64,000 nucleotides of DNA, taken from assembly GCA_023412215.1 (NCBI GenBank), contig JAEYNX010000029.1, forward strand, positions 19,273 to 83,272, read 5' to 3'. Below are positions 9,061 through 16,772 of the stretch, one piece after another. Each line of letters begins with the position of its first letter. Position 1 is the first letter of the stretch. The notes under the pieces are model-generated. The model searched no databases, was not told the DNA's origin, and saw only the letters and a program-made list of their open reading frames with translations. The translations under genes and the position numbers were made by a program. The DNA comes from Bacillota bacterium (lineage in GTDB: Bacteria > Bacillota > Clostridia > Oscillospirales > Ruminococcaceae).

Positions 9061-9426
9061 TCAACCTCTTTTACCAAGCTCATCCGTTATCAATGCTTTT
9101 GAAACGCACATGGCGTTTATCATCTTCTTAAAGCGGGTATGATGAGAGGTGCCCTCCGCAAACTTCAGCTGCGCTTTTTCGCATTTGCTGATAACTGAAG
9201 ATACGGGCGGCAGTGCGGCTATTAATTCCTCTTTTGTATACTTATGCGCAACATCTTCGCCTGTTATCAACGCTTTTGAAATATACAACGCCTGTATCCT
9301 GTTCCTAAGGAGGGTGTGTTGGGAGGTGCTCTCTGCAAATTTGGGCTGTGCTTTTTCGCATCTGCCGATGGTCGAAGAAACAACCTGCAGCGCTTCTGCT
9401 AATTCTTCTCCTGTATATTTCTCCAT
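9061..9426 (-). CDS. Small protein made of two tandem copies of an unknown ~58-aa unit
   Basis: 121 residues consisting of two similar halves. Copy 1 (residues 2-58) runs from EKYTGEELAEAL through GRCEKAQPKFAE and TSQHTLLRNRI to YISKALITGED; copy 2 (62-117) has HKYTKEELIAAL, SKCEKAQLKFAE, TSHHTRFKKMI and CVSKALITDEL. Conserved across both are YTxEEL, CEKAQxKFAExTSxHT and SKALIT. No catalytic motif is obvious; the pattern is that of a small helical domain. GAGGTG precedes the ATG. It heads a two-gene unit with the 120-aa protein. Function unknown. Confidence 0.65.
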   Translation of the reverse strand: MEKYTGEELAEALQVVSSTIGRCEKAQPKFAESTSQHTLLRNRIQALYISKALITGEDVAHKYTKEELIAALPPVSSVISKCEKAQLKFAEGTSHHTRFKKMINAMCVSKALITDELGKRG

Positions 9427-9495
9427 GCCATTTCACCTCGGATTTCCAATGTATTGCTCTGCCGCAATCCAAATTATATTTTACCCTTTATAAGC

Positions 9496-9526
9496 AAAAA
9501 AGTCGATTACTCAAAACCGACTTTTT
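9496..9526. terminator. Bidirectional terminator between the MCP gene and the repeat-protein pair
   Basis: AAAAAAGTCG and CGACTTTTT pair around a 12-base loop, giving T-runs on both strands. It most likely ends the minus-strand chemoreceptor transcript. Confidence 0.75.
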
Positions 9527-9616
9527 CAATAAATATTCTATAGTTAGCAGTAAACTCAAGCCGCCGGACCGGCGGGTTCTGTTTATGAGTAGCTATTCAA
9601 AAGAAAATAACTTAGC

Positions 9617-11743
9617 TTAGAATGCATCGTTTTGGTCGGTGCCCAGAAACGGGGGTGCCTCTGCGGCATGTTGCGTCTCATATTCCGCACTCAATTTGAA
9701 CTTGCCGACAGATTCCCGCAGCAGGGCGGCCTGTGCGGACATTTCCTCACTTGTGGCGGAGTTTTCCTCTGCAGTGGCCGCGTTGGCCTGCACTACGGCG
9801 GAAACTTGGTTAAGCCCCTGCCTGATCTGCTCAATGGCACCGGTTTGTTCAAAGGACGCCCGTTCGATTTCGGCGATGCTTTCGCTTGCTGAAATCGCCT
9901 TTTCTTTGGCCTTTTGCAAAATCTGAGCGGTTTGTACCGTGATCTGAGAGCCATCCGACACCGTGGTTACCGAGCGCTCAATCAGCTGCGCGGTTTGCTG
10001 GGCCGCCTCCGCCGATTTTACGGCCAGATTCCGAACCTCATCTGCTACCACCGCAAAACCTTTTCCGGCGGTTCCGGCGCGGGCCGCCTCGATGGCGGCG
10101 TTAAGGGCGAGGATATTTGTCTGAAAAGCGATGTCTTCGATGGTTCTTGTGATATTGGCGATTTGTTTGGCAGCGGAATCGATGTTTGCCATCGCTTCCG
10201 TCAGTTCCTTCATATGCTCGTTTCCGGTGTTAATGCCCTCGCCGGCCTGTCTGGCATATTCGGTGGCTGTCTTGACATTTTCAAGGCTTCGTTGGGCCTG
10301 CTCGGCAACCTGCGTAATGGCGGCGCTTAGCTCCTCAACCGTGGCCGCCTGTTCGGTAGACCCGGCCGCGAGCGCCTGAGCACCGCTTGAAACCTGAATG
10401 GCGCCGACGTTCACCTGTACGGCGGAGGTGTTGATGGCGAAGAGGGTATGGTTTAAGCCCGCCAAGATTTTGTGAAGTGCTGCTTTGATTGGCGCAAAGT
10501 CCCCGATATATTCGCGCTGTATCTTCACCCTCAGGTTGCCTTGGGCCACTTCGCCAAGCACCTCTGATATTTCTCCCACATAGCTGTTGAGCACCGCCGA
10601 CGTTTTGCGGAATATGTCGGCGAGCTCGCCCAGCTCGTTATCCGCTTCCACCGAGATATTGGTACTCAGCCGCCCCGCCTCCATGTTGCGGGCAAGGCCC
10701 ATAATGGGTTCGACGGGTCGCAGCGCCCGTTTTATAATCAAAACCACGATGATAACCAACAGGGCCACGCCGAATGCGGACGCAACCGACAGTAAAATCA
10801 CGTTTCTCCACATTTCCGCCAGCGGCTCCGATTTAGTGAGGACAAAGACGTTTGACCACTGGTTATCGGAACCCTCGATGGTGATTGGTACCTGCAGGTG
10901 ATAGGCCGTCTCCCCCAAAACTGTGTTTTGAAACTCAAAGGAATCCGTCTTTCCCGTTGCGGCCAGCTCCAGCACATGCTGTGTAAGTTCTCCCGGTTCG
11001 TTATACAAAGCCCCGATTTTATCGCCGTCCAAGGAGTTCGCGATATAAGTACCTTTGTTGCTGAGAATATAGTTGTAAGCGGTTTTATACCCGCCCATAT
11101 CGAATTTAAGAGCGTTGATGCGGTCTGCCAGGATATCGCAGTTCGTCACCCCCAAAAGCGTGCCCTCCGCGTTGTAGATGGGGCTGCTGATGGAGATAAT
11201 CCACGCGGGCTCGCCGGTCTCCGGTTCGTCCAGATAGGGCTCTGTGATATGTATGGTACCTGTCTGCTTCGACGCGGCGTAATATTCGCTGCCGCTGTAG
11301 TCATCATAGTCCGTAAGGGTTTCCAGCTTAACGGTATCCCCGTCCCTGAATGCGTAGGTTGAGAGCCCCTGCGGCGTATTCGGGAAAAACACATTGGGCT
11401 CCCACGCGACATATACGCCGTAAAAATCCTCCTGCTCCAATAGAGAAGCAAGAATATTCTCCGTGATTTTTTGCGCTTGCTCCGGCGGCAGCTCCTCAAG
11501 CTGTGCGAGGGCTGCGCCCAGCGACCTTGCCTGTGTTTCCATCCGGTCGACATACCGCTCGGCGACACCGGCGTTTTTAGCTGCGATTACCTCAAGGCTT
11601 TGCTTGGTGCTTTTTTCGGTTCTGAGAACGGTCATATAAAGCGTACCGATAATCAAAATAAGTAGAAGTGCGACAATTGCAGATATTGTTTTCATCGTAA
11701 TCTGGTAGGATAAATTTTTTCTCTTTGTTAGTAACGTTTTCAT
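9617..11743 (-). CDS. Methyl-accepting chemotaxis protein with extracellular Cache sensor
   Basis: A 708-residue transmembrane receptor. First membrane helix at about 17-37 (ISAIVALLLILIIGTLYMTV), an extracellular double-Cache region at roughly 50-310 (VAWEPNVFFPN, TITEPYLDEPETGEPAW-like strands), second helix near 320-345, HAMP to about 400, and the MCP signalling domain to the end with the highly conserved hairpin NILALNAAIEAARAG and GFAVVADEVRNLA. No CheR-docking pentapeptide is seen at the C-terminus. I start at the ATG preceded by AGAAGG (complement 11741-11743); an upstream in-frame ATG has no site. Ligand unknown; no che operon is in the window. Confidence 0.93.
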   Translation of the reverse strand: MKTLLTKRKNLSYQITMKTISAIVALLLILIIGTLYMTVLRTEKSTKQSLEVIAAKNAGVAERYVDRMETQARSLGAALAQLEELPPEQAQKITENILASLLEQEDFYGVYVAWEPNVFFPNTPQGLSTYAFRDGDTVKLETLTDYDDYSGSEYYAASKQTGTIHITEPYLDEPETGEPAWIISISSPIYNAEGTLLGVTNCDILADRINALKFDMGGYKTAYNYILSNKGTYIANSLDGDKIGALYNEPGELTQHVLELAATGKTDSFEFQNTVLGETAYHLQVPITIEGSDNQWSNVFVLTKSEPLAEMWRNVILLSVASAFGVALLVIIVVLIIKRALRPVEPIMGLARNMEAGRLSTNISVEADNELGELADIFRKTSAVLNSYVGEISEVLGEVAQGNLRVKIQREYIGDFAPIKAALHKILAGLNHTLFAINTSAVQVNVGAIQVSSGAQALAAGSTEQAATVEELSAAITQVAEQAQRSLENVKTATEYARQAGEGINTGNEHMKELTEAMANIDSAAKQIANITRTIEDIAFQTNILALNAAIEAARAGTAGKGFAVVADEVRNLAVKSAEAAQQTAQLIERSVTTVSDGSQITVQTAQILQKAKEKAISASESIAEIERASFEQTGAIEQIRQGLNQVSAVVQANAATAEENSATSEEMSAQAALLRESVGKFKLSAEYETQHAAEAPPFLGTDQNDAF

Positions 11744-12024
11744 GTAGACCTTCTTTCCGGATCGCCAACATCCTTTTTTATCTCGTATTAATGCAATAAA
11801 GAGTAAGCAGATGCTTGCTGAACATTTAAGCAATGATTTTTGTCCTGCTTTTACAAGTTAGTAAGTACTGATTGTGTTCTAATACGATGTATCCCTTATA
11901 ACTTTATCATCGTCCAAGGCTGTAATCTATCGTATAGAAGTAAAACATAAGTAATGAAGCGTTGTTAAAGCACAGGAAAAGTACATCAGCGCAGTACGTC
12001 GCTGGGGATTTCAGGGATACAAAC
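11744..12024. other. Intergenic stretch upstream of the chemoreceptor gene
   Basis: About 280 bases without a gene. I looked on the minus strand for a c-di-GMP riboswitch, common before clostridial receptor genes, and for a flagellar sigma-D promoter, and could not support either. Nothing else recognisable. Confidence 0.5.
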
Positions 12025-12062
12025 AAAAACGCACCAAGCAGATGATCTGCCTGATGCGTTTT
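12025..12062 (-). terminator. Terminator of tRNA-Thr
   Basis: Minus-strand stem AAAACGCA / TGCGTTTT-like arms with inner GGCAGAT/ATCTGC pairing, followed by a run of T; directly downstream of the tRNA. Confidence 0.7.
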
Positions 12063-12066
12063 AACA

Positions 12067-12142
12067 TGGAGCTAGTAGTCGGACTCGAACCGACGACCTG
12101 CGCATTACGAATGCGCTGCTCTACCAACTGAGCCATACTAGC
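12067..12142 (-). tRNA. tRNA-Thr (anticodon CGT)
   Basis: A complete 76-nt cloverleaf on the minus strand. Acceptor arm GCTAGTA pairs with TACTAGC, D-loop contains AGTTGGTAGAGC, the anticodon stem GCGCA/TGCGC encloses loop TTCGTAA with anticodon CGT (reads ACG, threonine), the T-loop is GGTTCGAGTCC, and the CCA end is encoded. It is a single-gene transcript with its own promoter and terminator. Confidence 0.96.
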
Positions 12143-12178
12143 CTGTAAAATTATAAACTGTGAAAACCCGCACAAACT

Positions 12179-12206
12179 ATTATATCAATTTTTGGCCTTT
12201 GGTCAA
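12179..12206 (-). promoter_or_regulatory. Promoter of tRNA-Thr
   Basis: TTGACC and TATAAT with a 16-base spacer on the minus strand, about 37 bases before the mature tRNA 5' end. Confidence 0.7.
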
Positions 12207-12406
12207 GACATTTTTGAAAAAATACGGCAAAAACAATATTATGTAAACCATCCCCAAGAAGTATGGCATGTCGCTGCCAGAAATAATTTGATATAATTTG
12301 AAATGAACCATTCCACTTTATGCGAATTTATGATATTATAGTACTTGTATGTACCCTGTATCATTACCGTGTAAATCGTCGGAGTTTGACTAAGGAGTTG
12401 TAACAC

Positions 12407-13306
12407 ATGCCCAAAGTAATGAGGGTAGGAAAATATAGTCATAAGCGGAAGCGGCACGCCCGGTTCCCCATAGCCATCGTCCTGTTTTTACTGATTGCGC
12501 TCGGCTCGCTTACGGTTTCCGTGCTGCAGGGCAAAGAGATGGTGGACAGCGGCCTGACCGATTCTGAGGCCGTCCAAGCCGGTACCGACAATGTTATCTC
12601 AGACATTGAGCTAACCGATTCCTCCGCTGGAACCCCGCAGGAGACCTCTTCGGCCGAAAGCTCGCAAAAGCCCTCGCCCTACGGTACGCCGCTGCCCGAA
12701 AGCAAGGCGGTAAACAGCACCTACTTTAACGACGCGGTATTTTTCGGCGACTCGGTAACCGACGGTGTTTCGCTTTACGATGTTATGTCAAACGCTAAGG
12801 TGATCGCCTACACCGGCATCAACCCCGCAACGGCCCTTACCCGGGAGGCTATCAAGGCGGAAGGCGACACCAGAATTACCATGATAGAAGCGCTTAAACA
12901 CGAGAACCCCGGCAAGATCTACATCATGATGGGCATCAACTCTATCGGGATGGAGAAGGAAGCCTTCATTAAAAGCTACGCGAAGATGCTTGATGAGATT
13001 ATAGAACAGCATCCCGAATCCACCATCTATGTGCAGCCCATCACCCCCGTTACCACCGCCTATGAGACGAGCAAAGAAAACACCTACGGTATAACAAACG
13101 AGAAGATCGACAGCTTTAACGCCGATATCCTTGCACTGGCGGGGCAGAAGAAGGTTTACTTTGTTGACATCGGCGAGGCATTAAAGGATGAGAGCGGCGC
13201 GCTGCCCGAGGAGGCCAGCCCCAAGGACGGCATCCACTTTGGCAAGAAATATTATGAAAAATGGTTTAGCTACCTGCGCACCCATACCGTAGAGGGTATT
13301 TCATAA
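12407..13306 (+). CDS. SGNH/GDSL-family hydrolase, membrane anchored
   Basis: A 299-residue protein with a basic N-terminus, one membrane helix (about 20-40), a Ser/Thr/Glu-rich linker to about 95, and an SGNH hydrolase domain. Block I is FFGDSVTDG (catalytic Ser), the Gly/Asn blocks include MMGINSIGM, and the C-terminal DGIHF supplies Asp and His. Such extracytoplasmic enzymes often act on acyl groups of cell-surface polysaccharides. It is followed after 59 bases by a DUF4358 lipoprotein and then a small membrane protein, likely one operon. AAGGAG precedes the ATG. Confidence 0.82.
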   Translation: MPKVMRVGKYSHKRKRHARFPIAIVLFLLIALGSLTVSVLQGKEMVDSGLTDSEAVQAGTDNVISDIELTDSSAGTPQETSSAESSQKPSPYGTPLPESKAVNSTYFNDAVFFGDSVTDGVSLYDVMSNAKVIAYTGINPATALTREAIKAEGDTRITMIEALKHENPGKIYIMMGINSIGMEKEAFIKSYAKMLDEIIEQHPESTIYVQPITPVTTAYETSKENTYGITNEKIDSFNADILALAGQKKVYFVDIGEALKDESGALPEEASPKDGIHFGKKYYEKWFSYLRTHTVEGIS

Positions 13307-13365
13307 AGGCTTAATAATACATATCAACGAGAGTCTATTTTCATACTGGAGGAACTATACTATCT

Positions 13366-13857
13366 ATGAAAAGATTTCGCGCTTACTTGGTACAAACGGC
13401 ATGCGCCGCACTTATTCTGGCCTTTTCGCTTGCCCTTGCATCCTGCTCGGGAGGCAGCGGCGGCAAAACCCCCTCCACACAGGAGATTGCGCAAAAGCTG
13501 ATGGATACCTGCACTTATGATGAACTGATTGAAATTAAAGACGACGTGCTTTATAATCAGTATGATAAGCTCGATAAAAATATTGTCAAAGAGATTTCGG
13601 TTTATGTCTGCTCCTCCGGCGCCGCGGTAGACGAACTGTGCATTATCCGCGTAAACAGCGAGGCGGATATCACGTCGGCGCAGCAGGCGATCGAAAGCCG
13701 TTTAACCGATCTGCGCGATAAGTTTGTCGATTACGTTCCCGAGGAGATTCCTAAACTCGACAGCGCCGTTACCGAGACGCACGGCGATTATATCATGATG
13801 ACCACCGCGGCAGACAGCGACAAGGCGCCTGCGGCCTTTAATGAGATGTTCAAATAA
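13366..13857 (+). CDS. DUF4358 domain lipoprotein
   Basis: 163 residues with a lipoprotein signal peptide: basic start MKRFR, hydrophobic core, and lipobox LASC with Cys27 as the acylated residue. The rest matches DUF4358, a family of unknown function in Clostridia (TCTYDELIEIKDDVLYNQY at about 48, CSSGAAVDELCIIRV at 83, and the helical AQQAIESRLTDLR at 105). It is expected on the outer membrane face beside the SGNH hydrolase encoded just upstream; a shared role in surface polymer modification is only inference. GGAGG lies 12 bases before the ATG. Confidence 0.8.
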   Translation: MKRFRAYLVQTACAALILAFSLALASCSGGSGGKTPSTQEIAQKLMDTCTYDELIEIKDDVLYNQYDKLDKNIVKEISVYVCSSGAAVDELCIIRVNSEADITSAQQAIESRLTDLRDKFVDYVPEEIPKLDSAVTETHGDYIMMTTAADSDKAPAAFNEMFK

Positions 13858-13925
13858 TTACGGTACGAATTTGTTTTTCGGTATTTGCCTTTAAGTATTG
13901 GCTTAAGCGGTGAGGGGGGCTACGC

Positions 13926-14276
13926 ATGGTTGTGGAGTGCATAGCGATTTTAATCATCATAGTGGCGATTTTCTTTGTGTTTTTGCGGTCGCATAAGCCG
14001 AAATCCGCCTTATCGACCATACCGCTCATGGCGGTTCCCGCAATGCACCTGTTGGGCATTCCACTTTCCAAGTGGCTCAGCACCGTTTTACCCACCATCG
14101 ATATTGTTATTGCCATGGATATAGTGGGTTTTTTGTTGTTCGTCATACTGGCGGGGGTTTTCTTAAAGCATTTTCATTCCAAGAGAACCAAGGCGGCCTA
14201 TTTTGTGGCAAGCGGCATCTTTACATTGGCGTTAACGACGATTTTGATCATGGATTCCCTCAATCAAATGCTTTGA
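13926..14276 (+). CDS. Small integral membrane protein of unknown function
   Basis: 116 residues with four predicted hydrophobic segments (about 4-20, 30-45, 57-79 and 89-107) joined by short basic loops RSHKPKS and KHFHSKRTK. No family recognised. GAGGGGGG ends eight bases before the ATG, and the gene lies 68 bases after the DUF4358 lipoprotein, so it probably belongs to the same transcript. Confidence 0.65.
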   Translation: MVVECIAILIIIVAIFFVFLRSHKPKSALSTIPLMAVPAMHLLGIPLSKWLSTVLPTIDIVIAMDIVGFLLFVILAGVFLKHFHSKRTKAAYFVASGIFTLALTTILIMDSLNQML

Positions 14277-14292
14277 TATACTTTAATAATAT

Positions 14293-14326
14293 AAGGCGCG
14301 CCTATGCTATGGCAGGGTGCGCCTTT
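14293..14326. terminator. Terminator after the small membrane protein
   Basis: AAGGCGC and GCGCCTTT pair around a 19-base loop between converging genes. Confidence 0.65.
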
Positions 14327-14341
14327 ACTCATGTGTTCTTA

Positions 14342-14848
14342 TTAATTACTCTTTTCTTCGGCGGGGTAGAGCCTATTAAGCAGGGTGACGGCGGCTTTGT
14401 TTTTAAAATATTTATCGCGTATGGCGGCAGCCTGCTTTACGGTGAGATCGTCTTCATCGATATTTACCAGAAAATCGGCCTCGATGAGTATCTGGTAATC
14501 AATGCCGTCAATCTGCCCGTAGGTGTGATGGTGCCCCACCAGGTAACACACGCGTTCAATAACGGGTAGGTCTACACCAAGCTCGTGCAGCATCTCCCGC
14601 GCAATCGGCGGGCCCTCCAGCTCTTGATAGCTGCCCGCGCTGTTGCCGTACTTCTGCTCGCTGAGCTTGATGCCCACGTCGTGCACCACAGCCGCCGCCT
14701 CGAGGGTAAAGAGGGTCTGCGCGTCCACGCCTTCCAGCTCGGCGATGGTTTTGGCGAAGGCGTGCACCTTCAAAAAATGGTTTATCCTTCGCGGGTCTCC
14801 ACTGTAGTACGCCGTCATTTCGTCAATCAGCCTGCTGATTACAGCCAT
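14342..14848 (-). CDS. HD-domain protein (predicted phosphohydrolase)
   Basis: A 168-residue HD-superfamily protein. The metal site is visible as KVHAFA (His), AAAVVHDVG (His-Asp pair), the VGHHHTY block and the later Asp in LIEADFLVNID. This small stand-alone version is common in Firmicutes and is presumed to hydrolyse a nucleotide or phosphoester; the substrate is unknown. I start at the ATG with complement 14846-14848 because GGGAGG lies eight bases before it; an ATG six codons earlier lacks a site. Confidence 0.82.
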   Translation of the reverse strand: MAVISRLIDEMTAYYSGDPRRINHFLKVHAFAKTIAELEGVDAQTLFTLEAAAVVHDVGIKLSEQKYGNSAGSYQELEGPPIAREMLHELGVDLPVIERVCYLVGHHHTYGQIDGIDYQILIEADFLVNIDEDDLTVKQAAAIRDKYFKNKAAVTLLNRLYPAEEKSN

Positions 14849-14999
14849 AGCAAAGCCTCCCATCATTTTTTCACAAAGTTGTTTTAGGCGTAAGCAGATT
14901 CTGCCTATAGTATACCATAAAGGTTATCTTTTTTGTCACTAAAAATAATCAACAGTACACAGCGAGTATTGTATAGAAGCCTGAAAAACAGGTTAACGG

Positions 15000-15028
15000 T
15001 TGCAAGGTACCGTTGCAGGGTGTACAAT
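15000..15028 (+). promoter_or_regulatory. Promoter of the SulP gene
   Basis: TTGCAA and TACAAT, 17 bases apart. The spacer includes a second TTGCA half so that TGCAA-GGTACCG-TTGCA forms an inverted repeat across the promoter, a possible operator. Confidence 0.55.
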
Positions 15029-15073
15029 CCAATCTTGGATGATTAAAAAGGTATTCAATAGGGTGGGCTTTTA

Positions 15074-16705
15074 GTGATTGTTAAAGAATATGTAAATGCA
15101 CTCAAAAAAGAATTTTCCGGTTACAACAGCAAACGCCTCGGCAAGGATGTGCTGGCGGGCATTACCGTTGCGGCGGTTGCACTGCCGCTGGCGCTGGCCT
15201 TTGGTGTAAGCAGCGGCGCGGATGCCGCGGCGGGGCTTATCACCGCCATACTGGCCGGGCTGTTTATCGGCGCCCTTTCGGGCGGCTCCTACCAAATCTC
15301 CGGCCCCACGGGGGCGATGACGGCTATTCTGGTGCCGCTTGTTGCGCAGTATAAGATGCAGGGGGTGTTTATCGCCTGCTTTATTTCGGGCATTATCCTG
15401 CTGCTGTGCGGCGTGCTGCGTCTCGGCACGCTGGTTTCGTTCATTCCGGCGCCGGTTATCACAGGTTTTACCTCCGGTATCGCGGTGATCATCGCCTTAG
15501 GGCAGGTCACGAACCTCACAGGGCTTACCACCTCGGGTGAAACAACGGTAGAAAAGCTCGCGGGTTATTTTATGGCGCCCCAGTCGCCGGATATCATCGC
15601 TATCGTCATCGGGCTTACGGTGATCGTGTTCATGGCGGTGTACCCAAAAAAGCTTGACCAATACTTTCCGGGCTCGTTGTTTGCCATCATCTTAGCGACG
15701 GCAGCCAATATGATATTCCGTTTTGACGTTGCTGCGGTGGGCGAGATTCCGCGTACACTGCTGCTTGAAAACCGGCTTGCCTTTTCACAGGTAAATCTTG
15801 AAACGGTTAAAAGCCTGCTGGCGCCCGCCGCCAGCATCGCGGCGCTCGGGCTTATCGAAAGCCTTTTGTGCGGCGCGAGCGCGGGGCGCATGAAAAACGA
15901 GAAGCTGGATGCCGACCGCGAGCTGGTTGCTCAGGGCATCGGCAACATGCTCATCCCGTTCTTCGGGGGCGTGCCCGCTACGGCGGCCATTGCACGCACC
16001 AGCGTAGCCATTAAGTCGGGCGGGCAGACGCGCCTTACCAGCATCATCCACGCGGCGGTGTTATTGCTTTCGATGTTTCTGCTGGCGCCCGTCATGTCGG
16101 CTATCCCGTTGTCGGCGCTTTCCGGCGTGCTGATCATGACGGCGTGGCGCATGAACGAGTGGAGCGCCATTCAGTCCATCTTTAAAAAGCGCCTCAAAAC
16201 CGCGATGGCGCAGTTCATCATCACCATGGCGGCGACGGTGGTGTTCGACCTCACCATGGCGATCATGATTGGCATCGTCTTCTCGGTGGTGGTGTTCGTG
16301 GTAAAGGTGTCGGATATGCAGGTGTCGGTGAGCGATATCGACGGCAAAAAGCTTGCGGACGACGTCTGCGGCTGCGAGCAGCTTAACAACGCGGCCGTTG
16401 CGTATATCACCGGCCCGCTGTACTTCGGCACGGTGGGGAAGCTAGAGGAAAAACTGCACGAGCTTAACAAGAAGGAGATCCTCATCATTTCGATGCGCGG
16501 CGTGCCGTTTGCCGATATGTCGGGAGTGCAGGGACTTTCTGAGCTGTGCGAACGGCTCTCCCTAAGCGATATCTCAATCTACTTCTCAAGCGTGCAGCCC
16601 TCGGTGCTGCAGATGTTCGACCGCTGCGGCCTCACGCAGGACATCGGGCACGAACGCTTCTTCTGGAGCACCGACAAGGTGCTCGCCCACATTGCGCAGC
16701 AATAG
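15074..16705 (+). CDS. SulP-family inorganic anion transporter with STAS domain
   Basis: 543 residues. The first 400 form the SLC26/SulP membrane domain with about 12-14 helices; characteristic blocks are DVLAGITVAAVALPLALAFG near 24, SGGSYQISGPTGAMTAIL near 69, and GFTSGIAVIIALGQ. A cytoplasmic STAS domain occupies about 425-540, including FADMSGVQGL, the region equivalent to the anti-sigma-antagonist phosphorylation loop. Substrates of relatives are sulfate or bicarbonate; specificity cannot be decided. The start is GTG with AGGGTGGG upstream. Confidence 0.88.
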   Translation: MIVKEYVNALKKEFSGYNSKRLGKDVLAGITVAAVALPLALAFGVSSGADAAAGLITAILAGLFIGALSGGSYQISGPTGAMTAILVPLVAQYKMQGVFIACFISGIILLLCGVLRLGTLVSFIPAPVITGFTSGIAVIIALGQVTNLTGLTTSGETTVEKLAGYFMAPQSPDIIAIVIGLTVIVFMAVYPKKLDQYFPGSLFAIILATAANMIFRFDVAAVGEIPRTLLLENRLAFSQVNLETVKSLLAPAASIAALGLIESLLCGASAGRMKNEKLDADRELVAQGIGNMLIPFFGGVPATAAIARTSVAIKSGGQTRLTSIIHAAVLLLSMFLLAPVMSAIPLSALSGVLIMTAWRMNEWSAIQSIFKKRLKTAMAQFIITMAATVVFDLTMAIMIGIVFSVVVFVVKVSDMQVSVSDIDGKKLADDVCGCEQLNNAAVAYITGPLYFGTVGKLEEKLHELNKKEILIISMRGVPFADMSGVQGLSELCERLSLSDISIYFSSVQPSVLQMFDRCGLTQDIGHERFFWSTDKVLAHIAQQ

Positions 16706-16706
16706 T

Positions 16707-16728
16707 CAGGGCCTTCGCCCTGCTTTTT
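16707..16728 (+). terminator. Terminator of the SulP gene
   Basis: CAGGGC-CTTC-GCCCTG followed by CTTTTTAT, immediately after the stop codon. Confidence 0.8.
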
Positions 16729-16735
16729 ATAGAAA

Positions 16736-16772
16736 ACCGCCCTTTGCCTGATGCGGCAGAGGGCGGTACTTT
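16736..16772 (-). terminator. Terminator of nadE
   Basis: Minus-strand ACCGCCCT-TGCC / GGCA-AGGGCGGT hairpin followed by TTTCTAT, directly after the nadE stop. Confidence 0.75.

Noticed and set aside
11744..12024. c-di-GMP riboswitch before the chemoreceptor
   Set aside because: Neither the GEMM-I nor the GEMM-II core could be found on the minus strand.
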